DNA from: Lishizhenia tianjinensis
GTDB lineage: Bacteria; Bacteroidota; Bacteroidia; Flavobacteriales_D; Crocinitomicaceae
DNA length: 64,000 bases
Reading direction: 5' to 3'
Assembly (NCBI RefSeq): GCF_900116425.1
Contig: NZ_FPAS01000005.1
Coordinates: forward strand, 124,001 to 188,000
Made by a program: the position numbers and the translations under genes. Below the pieces are notes generated by a model. The model was not told where the DNA came from. It saw nothing but the letters and a program-made list of their open reading frames with translations, and searched no databases. Position 1 is the first letter of the stretch. The number at the start of each line of letters is the position of its first letter. Positions 1-9,010 of this stretch are shown here, one piece after another.

Positions 1-25
1 CGAGTAGTGTAAAAATTCTTTTCAT
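1..25 (-). CDS. Possible 5' end of an exported protein (cut by window edge)
   Basis: Reading the minus strand from base 25 gives ATG AAA AGA ATT TTT ACA CTA CTC, i.e. MKRIFTLL, a typical start of a Bacteroidota signal peptide. The frame runs off the left edge after eight codons, so neither product nor reality can be established. It would be divergent from the T9SS gene at 222. Confidence 0.3.
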
Positions 26-221
26 ATCCCTAGTGTTATTTGACAAGGTAAAATCAGTTACTATGCCACGAAATGTTAAAGATGTTAATTTTCACAAAAC
101 TAGGGAATGGAGGTTAGAAAATGTTATCGCTATAGGCTTGTGTATAAAATGAAAGGAAGTCCTTTGTAATCCTTGCAATGAGGCCCTTTATTTTTCGTTT
201 ATAAAATGTAACTTAGTCGAA

Positions 222-1466
222 ATGAAAAGAATTAGTAGCATATTATTTATCCTAGGCTGGATGGGGTTTGCACACGCACAGCCTACTTATGACCTTTGTA
301 ATCAGGCACTGGAGATTTGTGCGAATACTCCCTTAACGGTAAATAATATTGGTGCTACGAGTTGTGCTTCTTGCGCCGATGACGCCCCTTCTTGTTTTAC
401 AACCCAAAATTCTGTTTGGGTAAAATTTACGAGTGATAACAACGGTGGCGATGCGAGTATAAACTTTTCTAATTTTTCTTTTCAAACGGGTGCTGCATTT
501 CAGGCTGTATTGTTCGAAGCAAGCAATGGATGCGATCCAAATGGACTGACAGAGGTAAGTACCTGCGAAGCCAATATCACTACTAATTTCACCTTAAATG
601 CTTTTGCTTTAGCAGCGAATCAAGAATACTTTTTATTGATCAATGGCAATGCCGGGGCAGAAGGAAGTTTAGACCTATTATTATCAGGAACAGCCGTGCA
701 ACCCGATCCAGTAGATTTACTTATTTCTTATGAAAATTCCATCATCTGTTTTGGCGAGGAGGTAAGTATAAATGCTTCCATTACAGGTTGCGATACGAGC
801 GCTGTAAATTGGTATATCAACGGCAATTTTATAGAAACTAATACCCAAGGATTTTTTACCACTTCGGCACTTCAAGATGGTGATGTGGTAACAGCAGATA
901 TAGTTTGTTTTGCTCCATGTAATCAAACGTTTACAAGCAATGCCCTTCCATTTACAGTGAATGGATTTAATGTTTATGCGGGTGTAGATAGAACCATAGA
1001 ATTAGGAGAGGATACACAGTTAAATGCTAGTACCAATGCTCCAACGTTTACGTGGTTTCCTACCATAGGAATGAAATATCCAGACTTAATTCAACCTTTT
1101 GTTTCTCCAAAACAAACCACAACTTATACGCTCACTGTTACAGATGGAAACTGCACGAGTAGTGATGAGGTTGTAGTAACCGTAGACTCTCCTTTGGACA
1201 TAAAAAACACCTTCACACCCAATGGCGACGGAAAAAATGATACTTGGGAGATCTTAGGGATAGAAAAATATGCTGATTGTAGGGTAGAGATTTTTAACCG
1301 TTGGGGACAGGTGGTTTTCAAAAAAACGGGATATAACAAGGAGGAAGAATGGAATGGTACGCACAATGGACAAAACTTGCCTGCAGGCGTGTATTATTAT
1401 GTGATATATTTGACACAAGATAAAGACGAAACCCCTTTGAAAGGTCACATCAACCTTATTAGATAA
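222..1466 (+). CDS. T9SS type B sorting-domain surface protein (CHU_C domain)
   Basis: A 414-residue exported protein. Residues 1-19 form a signal peptide ending AHA before Q20. The middle contains Ig/PKD-like beta sandwich segments (the clearest at roughly 250-322, with TYTLTVTDG) and many paired cysteines, as expected for a secreted adhesin-like protein. Residues about 332-414 are a gliding-motility C-terminal (type B) sorting domain: FTPNGDGKNDTW, then EIFNRWGQVVF, then LPAGVYYYVIYL and a terminal G-H-I-N-L-I-R. Type B cargo is exported by the type IX system and depends on PorP/SprF-like partners; such a gene follows directly with a one-base stop/start overlap (TAATG). Ligand or substrate is unknown. 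Recognition of the sorting domain is strong; the adhesin role is inference. Confidence 0.9.
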   Translation: MKRISSILFILGWMGFAHAQPTYDLCNQALEICANTPLTVNNIGATSCASCADDAPSCFTTQNSVWVKFTSDNNGGDASINFSNFSFQTGAAFQAVLFEASNGCDPNGLTEVSTCEANITTNFTLNAFALAANQEYFLLINGNAGAEGSLDLLLSGTAVQPDPVDLLISYENSIICFGEEVSINASITGCDTSAVNWYINGNFIETNTQGFFTTSALQDGDVVTADIVCFAPCNQTFTSNALPFTVNGFNVYAGVDRTIELGEDTQLNASTNAPTFTWFPTIGMKYPDLIQPFVSPKQTTTYTLTVTDGNCTSSDEVVVTVDSPLDIKNTFTPNGDGKNDTWEILGIEKYADCRVEIFNRWGQVVFKKTGYNKEEEWNGTHNGQNLPAGVYYYVIYLTQDKDETPLKGHINLIR

Positions 1467-2395
1467 TGAGATACATCCTTTCTCTTTATATATGTATTTG
1501 TAGTTCGCTTTTGTTTGCACAACAATTGGGAAGATTCAGTATGTGGTCAGAAAATTCTTTTGCCTATAATCCCTCTTTTGCTGGAATCACCAAAAAGTTT
1601 GAATTCAAAACAGGTTACAAAGAACAATGGGCCGGTTTTGATGGAGCACCGAATATTGGGTTGTTAACCTTTAATGCTCCCATGGTGTTTAAACGAGGGA
1701 ATTATTTAAAACCTTATCATGGTGTTGGACTCAATGTACAACGCGACCAAGCCGGTGAATTCACCCACATGATGGTAGGATTCAACTACGCCTTTCATAT
1801 ACCATTAGATAGGGTACAAATGTTGAGTTTTGGAACCAGTGTAGGTATACAACAATTGGCTTTCGATCAAATAAATGCCACTACAGTGGATCCTGATATT
1901 ACAGTGGGAACTAACGTTTCTAACATCTACTTTCCGCGCGTTACATTAGGTGCACTCTACAACAACAGTGATTTTTATTTAGGCTTGAGCGGAGAAGAAA
2001 TATTGCGTAATAAATGGACAGCTCCCGGTACCGAAAGTCGTTTTCGCATGCATTATTCCTTACAAGCAGGCTATAAATTCGATAACAAGTATGGTTTCTG
2101 TTTTTTACCTAGAGCCAAGATAGACTATGTTCGTGGTGCCAATCCCCAAGCGAGTTTAATGTTCATTTTTGACTATTTCGACAAGTTTGCATTTGGTGTG
2201 GGATACAGAACAGAAGATGCCTTGACAGGTATGCTTCGTTTACGCATTAAGGAAATGTATACCATTGCTTATAGTTACGATTTCACAACCACTTCACTGC
2301 AAAGCAACACCTTTGGTACACATGAAATCATGTTCTCGTTTAAAGCGGGGAAAATGTATCATGAATACGATAAAGGAGTTCCTGTTTTTGATTAA
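1466..2395 (+). CDS. PorP/SprF family type IX secretion membrane protein
   Basis: A 309-residue outer-membrane protein. A signal peptide covers residues 1-18 (ending LLFAQ). The N-terminus shows the family signature SFAYNPSFAG and EQWAGFDGAPN, followed by alternating aromatic/hydrophobic strands consistent with a beta barrel. Members of this family (PorP in Porphyromonas, SprF in Flavobacterium) anchor or help export T9SS cargo with type B sorting domains, and genes for one cargo and its cognate PorP/SprF paralogue are commonly adjacent. Here the start codon overlaps the stop of the cargo gene by one base, so translation is probably coupled. The cargo-partner relation is inferred from this arrangement. 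Confidence 0.9.
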   Translation: MRYILSLYICICSSLLFAQQLGRFSMWSENSFAYNPSFAGITKKFEFKTGYKEQWAGFDGAPNIGLLTFNAPMVFKRGNYLKPYHGVGLNVQRDQAGEFTHMMVGFNYAFHIPLDRVQMLSFGTSVGIQQLAFDQINATTVDPDITVGTNVSNIYFPRVTLGALYNNSDFYLGLSGEEILRNKWTAPGTESRFRMHYSLQAGYKFDNKYGFCFLPRAKIDYVRGANPQASLMFIFDYFDKFAFGVGYRTEDALTGMLRLRIKEMYTIAYSYDFTTTSLQSNTFGTHEIMFSFKAGKMYHEYDKGVPVFD

Positions 2396-2412
2396 GGGAT
2401 GATGTTTCCATA

Positions 2413-3039
2413 TTACTCGGCATTCATTAATTGATCATGTCCTGTGTTTACTAATATGAGCGTAACCTCCTCTTTATTTCTTTTTTTGAAACCTGACAAT
2501 TTCTTAAGCATTTGAAGAGAAGACCATCCTGACGAAATGTTCCAATAGCCAACAATAAAATACTTACTTTTTGTTTGTGTTATTTCGTCTAAAGTTGAAG
2601 GCTCAATATCCCAAAATCGCGCATCTGATTTTAGCTTTAGATGAAGGTTCCAATAAGAAAGGAAACTGTCAGGAAACTGGTGATAATCTAATATTGTTGT
2701 ATCGCCAATTTCGCTGAAAGCTGAAATTTTACCGTAACATAAGCTATATCCATTAAGAATTTCCCCCTCAATATTGTAAAACCTACTTTGTATTAATCGA
2801 GCTTTATTTCCATTTTGAATTCTGTACAAATAGAAAGCATTTTCTTCTTTGGATAAACTATCTAAACAATCATCTTTAAATGTGAAGGAGTAATCGTAAT
2901 TATCAATTCCTTTTCGTTTTAAGTACTTACTTATTTCGGAAAGGGATTCATCGCTTGGTTTTTTCGAGGATAGATAACTATAGAAAACACAGGAGTTACA
3001 TAAAAGAAGCGTTACTATCATTAATAAGAATTTTGGCAT
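2413..3039 (-). CDS. Hypothetical lipoprotein
   Basis: A 208-residue protein with a lipoprotein signal (lipobox L-C-N-S-C, lipidated Cys about residue 17). No family recognised. The mature part is mixed alpha/beta with several aromatic residues and a C-terminal segment KSKYFIVGYWNISSGWSS. It faintly resembles the lipoprotein at 17040-17645 in layout (lipobox, short helical region, a YxxEG segment, then a hydrophobic strand followed by SSxW), so the two could be distant paralogues; this is by eye only. It lies convergent to the PorP/SprF gene (17 nt gap) and downstream of metG, separated from it by a terminator. Confidence 0.7.
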   Translation of the reverse strand: MPKFLLMIVTLLLCNSCVFYSYLSSKKPSDESLSEISKYLKRKGIDNYDYSFTFKDDCLDSLSKEENAFYLYRIQNGNKARLIQSRFYNIEGEILNGYSLCYGKISAFSEIGDTTILDYHQFPDSFLSYWNLHLKLKSDARFWDIEPSTLDEITQTKSKYFIVGYWNISSGWSSLQMLKKLSGFKKRNKEEVTLILVNTGHDQLMNAE

Positions 3040-3135
3040 AGGAAATGATTTAAGTGCAGCACCAAGGTTTTAATTAATAATTAGTGAACCAAATTTTTTC
3101 TGTTTTTTTAGCAATATAGGTTAATGATAAAACAA

Positions 3136-3165
3136 AAAAGGAGTCACATCACTGCAACTCCTTTT
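3136..3165 (-). terminator. Intrinsic terminator of metG
   Basis: A 9-bp perfect stem AAAAGGAGT / ACTCCTTTT with a 12-nt loop, located 20 nt beyond the metG stop. On the minus strand the stem is followed by a T-rich run, as expected for a Rho-independent terminator. Confidence 0.75.
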
Positions 3166-3184
3166 CTTATTTTAAGGTAAATTC

Positions 3185-5239
3185 TTATCTAATTTCTCCT
3201 CCGGCTTCGAAGGCTTTTTCTGGTGAAACAAAGCTCAATTCTCCCGCTTCATTTTCGGCCATTAAAATCATACCTTGAGATTCAACACCTCTAATTTTAC
3301 GTGGCGCCAAATTCATCAAAACACTTACTTTTTTACCAATAACTTCTTCGGCGTTGTAGTGTTCAGCTATACCCGAAACGATAGTTCTTTTATCAATTCC
3401 TGTATCTACCAATAACTTCAACAATTTATCCGCTTTGGGTACTTTTTCAGCTTCTAAAATGGTACCAATTCTAATGTCCATTTTCGTGAAGTCGTCAAAA
3501 GAAATATTCTCCTTTTGTGGCGGTAAACTTGGGTTACTTTGTTGTGACGCTTTTAAAAGATTTTGTTCCTCTTCTACCAAACTGTCTTCTATTTTTTGGA
3601 ATAAAATTGTTGGCTTATTGGTAGCAGCACCTTCTGGCAATAAATCCATGCTACCTGCTTTACTCCAGTCCATTTTTTCCAAGTTCATGAAGCCTCTTAA
3701 CTTATCTGCGGTGTCTGGTAAGAATGGTTCAAAGACAATGCTCAAGTTTGCCGTAATCTGTAAGGCAATGTTCATGATAGTCTTTACACGCTCCGGATCT
3801 GTTTTGGCCAATTTCCAAGGCTCTGTATCTGCCAAGTATTTGTTACCAATACGCGCCAAGTTCATAGCTTCTTGTTGGGCTTCTCTAATTTTGTATTTGT
3901 AGAGCAATTCAGCAATGCGTGTAGGAATATTTTCTACTGCTGCAATTACTTCTTTGTCGTAAGCATCTAATTCTCCTCTTACCGGAACTTCACCTTGGTA
4001 GTACTTTTGATTCAATACCAATGCACGGTTTACAAAGTTCCCCATTACGTCAGCCAGCTCGTTGTTCACACGTGCTTGGAACTCATTCCACGTAAATTCA
4101 CTGTCTTTACTCTCTGGAGCAATCGCAGTAAGGGTGTATTTTAATTCGTCTATTTTGTCTGGGTGTCTTTCCAAGTACTCGTGCAACCAAACCGCCCAGT
4201 TACGAGAAGTTGAGAATTTGTCTCCTTCTAAGTTTAAGAATTCTGAAGCAGGTACATTGTCTGGTAAAATTAAACCACCGTGTTCTTTCAACAAAATAGG
4301 GAAAATAATGGCGTGGAATACGATGTTATCCTTCCCAATGAAGTGTACTAGTTTTCTATCACCTGTCCAGTAATCTTCCCAGTTTTTACCATTGTCCAAA
4401 GCCCATTGCTTGGTTGCTGAAATGTAACCAATAGGAGCATCTAACCAAACGTACAATACTTTTCCGTCTGCACCTTCAACAGGAACGGGAACTCCCCAGT
4501 CCAAATCTCTGGTCATGGCACGAGGCTTTAAACCACCATCTATCCAACTCATACATTGCCCAATAACTTGCTTACGCCATTCATTTGGGTTGTGTTGTTG
4601 TTCTCCGTTTAATTTTCCTTCCTTAATCCACTCTTTTAACCACGCTTCTGCTTGGTCCATAGGTAAGAACCAGTGCGAAGTTTCTTTTAAAATAGGTGTT
4701 TTCCCACTTAAGGTTGATTTTGGGTCTATTAATTCTGTTGGACTCAAAGCCGAACCACATTTCTCACATTGGTCACCGTAAGCACCTTCGTTTTTACAGC
4801 TCGGACAAGTTCCAGTAATGTATCTATCTGCTAAGAATTGGTTGTATTCTTCGTCGTAGTACTGTTCACTTGTTTTTTCAATGAATTTCCCTTCATCGTT
4901 CAATTTCTTAAAGAAAGCTTGTGCAGTTTCTTTGTGAATTTCTGTAGATGTTCTGTGGAAAATGTCAAAATTGATGTTGAAATCAGAAAATGATTGTGCA
5001 ATAATACGGTTGTATTTATCTACAATTTCTTGTGGGGTAATCCCTTCTTTTTTCGCTCTTAACGTAATGGCAGCTCCGTGTTCATCACTTCCACAAATGA
5101 AAGCCACATCATGACCGTTTAAACGTAAGAACCTCGAAAAGATATCTCCTGGTAAATAAACACCCGCAACGTGACCTAAATGAAGGGGTCCGTTAGCATA
5201 CGGAAGGGCTGCGGTAATTGTATATTTTGCTTTGCTCAT
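3185..5239 (-). CDS. metG: Methionine--tRNA ligase with C-terminal tRNA-binding domain
   Basis: A 684-residue class I aminoacyl-tRNA synthetase that charges tRNA-Met. The HIGH signature appears as HLGH at residues 20-23, the KMSKS loop as KFSTS near 341-345, and the zinc-binding knuckle as two CxxC pairs (CPSC and CEKC) around 143-160. The C-terminal ~100 residues are a Trbp111-type OB-fold tRNA-binding domain ([20 protein letters not shown], then SQGMILMA), which dimerises the enzyme. Length and domain order match the long bacterial MetG type. A candidate TAnnTTTG box lies just upstream on the minus strand and a terminator follows. Identification is secure. Confidence 0.98.
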   Translation of the reverse strand: MSKAKYTITAALPYANGPLHLGHVAGVYLPGDIFSRFLRLNGHDVAFICGSDEHGAAITLRAKKEGITPQEIVDKYNRIIAQSFSDFNINFDIFHRTSTEIHKETAQAFFKKLNDEGKFIEKTSEQYYDEEYNQFLADRYITGTCPSCKNEGAYGDQCEKCGSALSPTELIDPKSTLSGKTPILKETSHWFLPMDQAEAWLKEWIKEGKLNGEQQHNPNEWRKQVIGQCMSWIDGGLKPRAMTRDLDWGVPVPVEGADGKVLYVWLDAPIGYISATKQWALDNGKNWEDYWTGDRKLVHFIGKDNIVFHAIIFPILLKEHGGLILPDNVPASEFLNLEGDKFSTSRNWAVWLHEYLERHPDKIDELKYTLTAIAPESKDSEFTWNEFQARVNNELADVMGNFVNRALVLNQKYYQGEVPVRGELDAYDKEVIAAVENIPTRIAELLYKYKIREAQQEAMNLARIGNKYLADTEPWKLAKTDPERVKTIMNIALQITANLSIVFEPFLPDTADKLRGFMNLEKMDWSKAGSMDLLPEGAATNKPTILFQKIEDSLVEEEQNLLKASQQSNPSLPPQKENISFDDFTKMDIRIGTILEAEKVPKADKLLKLLVDTGIDKRTIVSGIAEHYNAEEVIGKKVSVLMNLAPRKIRGVESQGMILMAENEAGELSFVSPEKAFEAGGEIR

Positions 5240-5258
5240 TGTCCTAATTTTATGGCAG

Positions 5259-5266
5259 CAAAGATA
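5259..5266 (-). promoter_or_regulatory. Candidate -7 promoter box for metG
   Basis: On the minus strand this reads TATCTTTG, a perfect match to the Bacteroidota sigma-A -7 consensus TAnnTTTG, 20 nt before the metG ATG. No clear TTG -33 element is visible. Confidence 0.4.
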
Positions 5267-5396
5267 ATTGTTTTAATTGGATGAGCAGGGGAGGAGAGAG
5301 AAGAGTTTTTAAGTGCCAGACCAGCAGTGAAATCAAGGGAAAAATGACGAATATAAATTTTGTAATCAACCAGGAGTTAGATGTGAACTATCCCCC

Positions 5397-5404
5397 TATT
5401 TTTG
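5397..5404 (+). promoter_or_regulatory. Candidate -7 promoter box
   Basis: TATTTTTG matches TAnnTTTG and ends 16 nt before the ATG of the DUF1569-like gene. The -33 TTG is not convincing. Confidence 0.4.
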
Positions 5405-5420
5405 TAGCAAAATAAAGCAC

Positions 5421-5870
5421 ATGAAAATTTATAACGACGCCTATTTAACAGAAGTTCAAGAGCGCTTGGATAAGCTTGATACAAATACGCAACCCTTATG
5501 GGGTAAAATGAATGCTCCACAGATGTTGGCGCATTTGAATGCTACCTACACCAACAGTTTTTCTAAAGATGAAAAGAAGAATGGATTTTTGATGAATTTC
5601 ATGTTAAAGAAATTTGTGAAACCTTTGGTGGTGGGAGACAAGCCTTACAAGAAAAATATACGTACTTCTCCAGCATTTTACATCGCTGATGAAAGAGAAT
5701 TTACAAAAGAAAAAACGGAGCTTTTGGCAAACATAGAGAAGGTAATTCAAGAAGGTGAAGCAAGTTTTGAAGGAAAAAAGAGTCCCAACTTTGGTACTTT
5801 AACTGCTGCAGAATGGAACACTTTGTTCGACAAACATTTGCAACACCACTTCGCACAATTCGGTATATAA
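5421..5870 (+). CDS. DUF1569-like / DinB-fold family protein
   Basis: A 149-residue soluble protein without signal peptide. The segment QPLWGKMNAPQMLAHLNATY near the N-terminus and the late HLQHHFAQFG segment resemble DUF1569, a branch of the DinB/YfiT four-helix superfamily whose conserved histidines can bind a metal. The two His-containing helices are at about residues 35-45 and 140-147. The enzymatic role is not known for this family; DinB relatives include thiol-dependent transferases. It stands alone with its own promoter box. Family call is moderate confidence from motif memory. Confidence 0.7.
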   Translation: MKIYNDAYLTEVQERLDKLDTNTQPLWGKMNAPQMLAHLNATYTNSFSKDEKKNGFLMNFMLKKFVKPLVVGDKPYKKNIRTSPAFYIADEREFTKEKTELLANIEKVIQEGEASFEGKKSPNFGTLTAAEWNTLFDKHLQHHFAQFGI

Positions 5871-5950
5871 AGTCCGTAAATCTTAAATAAATAGAGAAGG
5901 AGACCGAAGAAAACTTTCAAATTCCTTTTCTTTGCAAAAAATTTTATCAG

Positions 5951-6532
5951 ATGCTTAGATTAAAGTTACCTACAGATCCAAGATGGGCTAAACTTGTGGA
6001 AACGAACATACAAGAAGTGTTAACCGACCATGCTTGGTGTGAACAAAAAGCAGCGAGTAATGCAATTTCTATTGTGGTTCAAAATTCAGAGTACCCAGAT
6101 TTGGTAACGGAAATGTTGAAGCTTGCCCAAGAAGAATTGGAGCACTTCGAAATGGTACACGAAAAAATCAAAGCCAGAGGTTTTAAACTAGGTTTAGAGC
6201 GTAAAGACAGCTACGTAAATGAATTGTACAAATTCATGATTAGTGGCGGATCTAGAAACCAGCGTTTGGTAGATAGATTACTTTTCTCAGCAATGATAGA
6301 AGCCAGAAGTTGTGAGCGTTTCAAAGTTTTGTCTGATAATATAGATGATGAGGAATTGGCTGAATTCTACAGAGAATTGATGATTTCTGAAGCGGGACAT
6401 TATACGATGTTCTTGCGCTTGGCCAAAGAGTTAACAGAGGGTACAGACGTAGATCAGCGTTGGAGAGAATGGCTGGATTACGAAGCGGAAGTGATAAAAA
6501 ATTACGGAAAAGAAGAAACAATTCACGGATAA
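5951..6532 (+). CDS. miaE: tRNA-(ms2io6A)-hydroxylase
   Basis: A 193-residue ferritin-like non-haem diiron enzyme predicted to hydroxylate the isopentenyl group of ms2i6A37 in tRNA. The N-terminus LPTDPRWAKLVE and DHAWCEQKAASNA are family hallmarks. Diiron ligands are visible in the helices: E in DHAWCEQKA, the EELEHFEMV pair, EARSCERF, and SEAGHYTMF. Length (about 190) fits the short MiaE form. It sits 80 nt after the DUF1569-like gene and 47 nt before a TonB-dependent receptor; no functional link with either is evident. Confidence 0.92.
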   Translation: MLRLKLPTDPRWAKLVETNIQEVLTDHAWCEQKAASNAISIVVQNSEYPDLVTEMLKLAQEELEHFEMVHEKIKARGFKLGLERKDSYVNELYKFMISGGSRNQRLVDRLLFSAMIEARSCERFKVLSDNIDDEELAEFYRELMISEAGHYTMFLRLAKELTEGTDVDQRWREWLDYEAEVIKNYGKEETIHG

Positions 6533-6579
6533 GTGAACAATTGATTTGAAGTGTTGTTATTCCTGCATAATTTAGTAGC

Positions 6580-8940
6580 ATGCGAGGAATAACAACACTT
6601 TTTTTATGCCTGATAGTTTCCTTTATAGGTCTAGCTCAGGAAGGTACGCTGAGAGGTACCGTAACCGATCAAAAAACAGGTGAGGCCCTGTTCGGAATCA
6701 AAGTGAAAATTGTAGGTGAAGACAAAGGAGCGGTCACCGATTTTGATGGAAAGTATGAGATAAGCGGACTTTCACCGAAAACCTATGCTTTAGAAGCAAC
6801 AGGTACTGGGTATAAAGCGGAAATCAAATATAACATAGTGGTGAGATCAGGTGGTAACCCAGATGTAGACTTTGTTTTACAAGAAGAAGCCACAGATTTA
6901 GAAGGAGTAGAAATTGTTGCCAACCCTTTTAAAAAGGATAAGGAAACGCCTCTTTCTTCCAATAAATTGAGTCAAGAAGAAATTGCAACCTACCCTGGAG
7001 GGAACAATGATATTGCTAAAGTTGTACAATCGCTACCTGGAGTTTCGGGTTCTGTAGGTGGTTTTAGAAACGACGTGATTATACGTGGTGGAGCACCCAA
7101 CGAGAATGTATATTACTTGGATGGAATAGAAATTCCGAATATCAATCACTTCTCTACACAAGGGAGTGCGGGTGGACCCGTAGGTCTGCTCAATGTATCT
7201 TTCTTTGAAGGAGTAACGCTTTCAACGTCATCTTTTGGCGCACAATACGACAATGTACTTTCTGGAGTTTTACAGTTTGAGCAAAGAACGGGAAATGCAC
7301 GTGAGATGAAAACCAACTTTAGGTTGAGTAGTAGTGAAGCGGCATTGACTTTAGAAGGTCCTTTATTTAAGAAAGACAACGAAGAGGCTAAAACAACTTA
7401 CATCGTTTCTGCAAGAAGATCTTATTTACAGTTTTTGTTTCAGGTTTTAGACCTTCCTTTCTTACCCGATTACTGGGATTACCAATATAAAATCAACCAT
7501 AAAATCAATAAATACAATGAGTTGAACTTTACAGGTGTGGGTTCAATTGATGATTTTGCCATTAACGTACCGGATGAATTTGATGCCGAACAGCAAGCCA
7601 CTTTAGAGCAAATACCAGTGATCAAACAATGGACAACTACAAGCGGATTGAGTTGGAAAAAGCGTTTTAAAGATGTGAACGGATACATGCTTACGGCTGT
7701 GAGTAAGAATATTCTCAACAACAACTTTAAACGTTACCAAGACAATATTAACCTTACCGGTTTGTACTTAAACAACGAATCGCAAGAACAAGAAACAAAG
7801 GCGAGATACTATTACAAGCGTTTCTACGACAAATGGGAATTGGCCTTTGGTGGAGTGGTTCAGAATGTTGATTACTCCAATAGAACCACGAACACCGTTA
7901 GCGGATTTAATTATGAAAACGCATTGAACTTTTGGAAGTACGGTGCTTTCGTGCAGGCATCTACCAAAGTATTAAAGGATAAATTGAGCATTTCTGGAGG
8001 TTTGCGTTTTGATGGAAACGATTTCACCAAAAGAGGAAATGATATTTACAGAACCTTGAGTCCACGAGCGGCATTGTCTTATTCTTTAGACAAAAAACAA
8101 CGTTGGAGTTTGAACGCTTCTGTAGGTCGTTACTTCAAATTACCAAGTTATACGATTCTCGGGTTTACAGATAACCAAGGGATGTTTGCCAACAGAGAAG
8201 TTGACTACATTCAATCCGACCACTTGGTAGCAGGTGTAGAATTTTTATTGAATTCTTCTACAAAATTCACGATAGAAGGATTCTACAAGAAATACAGCAA
8301 TTACCCGGTGTCTTTAACAGACTCTGTGAGTTTGGCCAATTTAGGAGGAGATTTCTCTGTGTTAGGAAACGAACCGGTAACCAGTATAGGTTTAGGAAGA
8401 ACATACGGGGTGGAATTGTTGGCACAAAAGAAATTCACCAAACATTTCTATGGAGTTGCATCGGTTACTTTCTACAAGAGTGAGTTTACAAGTTTCGATG
8501 AAGATGTATACTTACCCTCAGCATGGGATAACAAAGTCTTGATCAGTTTAACGGGTGGATACAAGTTTGGCAAAAACTGGGAATTGAGTGCCAGAACACG
8601 CTTCTTAGGTAAAACACCTTACGCTCCTGTTGACGTAGAAGCAAGTGAGCAAACCTATCCTGCTTTGGTAAAAGATTACAACCGTTTGGGTGAGGAGTTC
8701 TTGGCTTCTTTCAACCAAACAGATATACGTATAGATAAGAAATGGAACTTTGAGAAGTGGACATTGGACATTTACTTCGAAGTGCAAAATGTTTTCGGAC
8801 AAGCTACTCCATCTGAACCTTCGTACGGTTTAGTGCAAGATGAAAACGGAGTGCCTGTTCAACCAACAGAATTGAAACAATTCCCATCAGTGGCTTCAGG
8901 AACTGTACTTCCTTCCCTAGGAATTGTGATAGATTTCTAA
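6580..8940 (+). CDS. TonB-dependent receptor with carboxypeptidase-like regulatory domain
   Basis: A 786-residue outer-membrane receptor. Residues 1-19 are a signal peptide (ending IGLAQ). Residues about 20-105 are a CarboxypepD-reg-like domain (GTLRGTVTDQKTGEALFGIK). The plug follows at about 110-230 with QSLPGVSGSVGG, VIIRGGAPNENVYYLDG and GLLNVSFFEGV. The rest is a 22-strand barrel rich in alternating aromatics, ending in a terminal phenylalanine (GIVIDF), the usual barrel signal. Substrate cannot be read from sequence; no SusD-like partner is adjacent, so a glycan SusCD system is unlikely and siderophore, peptide or vitamin uptake remain open. Confidence 0.92.
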   Translation: MRGITTLFLCLIVSFIGLAQEGTLRGTVTDQKTGEALFGIKVKIVGEDKGAVTDFDGKYEISGLSPKTYALEATGTGYKAEIKYNIVVRSGGNPDVDFVLQEEATDLEGVEIVANPFKKDKETPLSSNKLSQEEIATYPGGNNDIAKVVQSLPGVSGSVGGFRNDVIIRGGAPNENVYYLDGIEIPNINHFSTQGSAGGPVGLLNVSFFEGVTLSTSSFGAQYDNVLSGVLQFEQRTGNAREMKTNFRLSSSEAALTLEGPLFKKDNEEAKTTYIVSARRSYLQFLFQVLDLPFLPDYWDYQYKINHKINKYNELNFTGVGSIDDFAINVPDEFDAEQQATLEQIPVIKQWTTTSGLSWKKRFKDVNGYMLTAVSKNILNNNFKRYQDNINLTGLYLNNESQEQETKARYYYKRFYDKWELAFGGVVQNVDYSNRTTNTVSGFNYENALNFWKYGAFVQASTKVLKDKLSISGGLRFDGNDFTKRGNDIYRTLSPRAALSYSLDKKQRWSLNASVGRYFKLPSYTILGFTDNQGMFANREVDYIQSDHLVAGVEFLLNSSTKFTIEGFYKKYSNYPVSLTDSVSLANLGGDFSVLGNEPVTSIGLGRTYGVELLAQKKFTKHFYGVASVTFYKSEFTSFDEDVYLPSAWDNKVLISLTGGYKFGKNWELSARTRFLGKTPYAPVDVEASEQTYPALVKDYNRLGEEFLASFNQTDIRIDKKWNFEKWTLDIYFEVQNVFGQATPSEPSYGLVQDENGVPVQPTELKQFPSVASGTVLPSLGIVIDF

Positions 8941-8955
8941 TCCAATAGAATAGAC

Positions 8956-8963
8956 TATCTTTG
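8956..8963 (+). promoter_or_regulatory. Candidate -7 promoter box for the 9011 helicase
   Basis: TATCTTTG is a perfect TAnnTTTG match. It lies between the receptor stop and the helicase start and would place the transcription start just before the hairpin at 8973, giving a structured 5' leader of about 40 nt. Confidence 0.45.
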
Positions 8964-8972
8964 TACCAAATA

Positions 8973-8999
8973 AAAGGGACGACACGAGTTCGTCCCTTT
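8973..8999 (+). promoter_or_regulatory. Perfect 10-bp hairpin in the helicase leader
   Basis: AAAGGGACGA (8973-8982) pairs perfectly with TCGTCCCTTT (8990-8999) around a 7-nt loop CACGAGT. It is 11 nt before the helicase ATG. It could terminate the upstream receptor transcript, but there is no uninterrupted T run; if the promoter at 8956 is used it lies in the 5' untranslated leader. Confidence 0.6.
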
Positions 9000-9010
9000 C
9001 AAGTTTATAT

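Noticed and set aside
139-147. TGTGTATAA (DnaA-box-like) as a sign of a replication origin near the left edge
   Set aside because: A single copy without AT-rich repeats, dnaA or dnaN nearby; expected by chance in a 64-kb AT-rich window.
3435-4781. Several plus-strand frames of 88-155 codons
   Set aside because: All lie opposite metG, which is a full, well-conserved gene.
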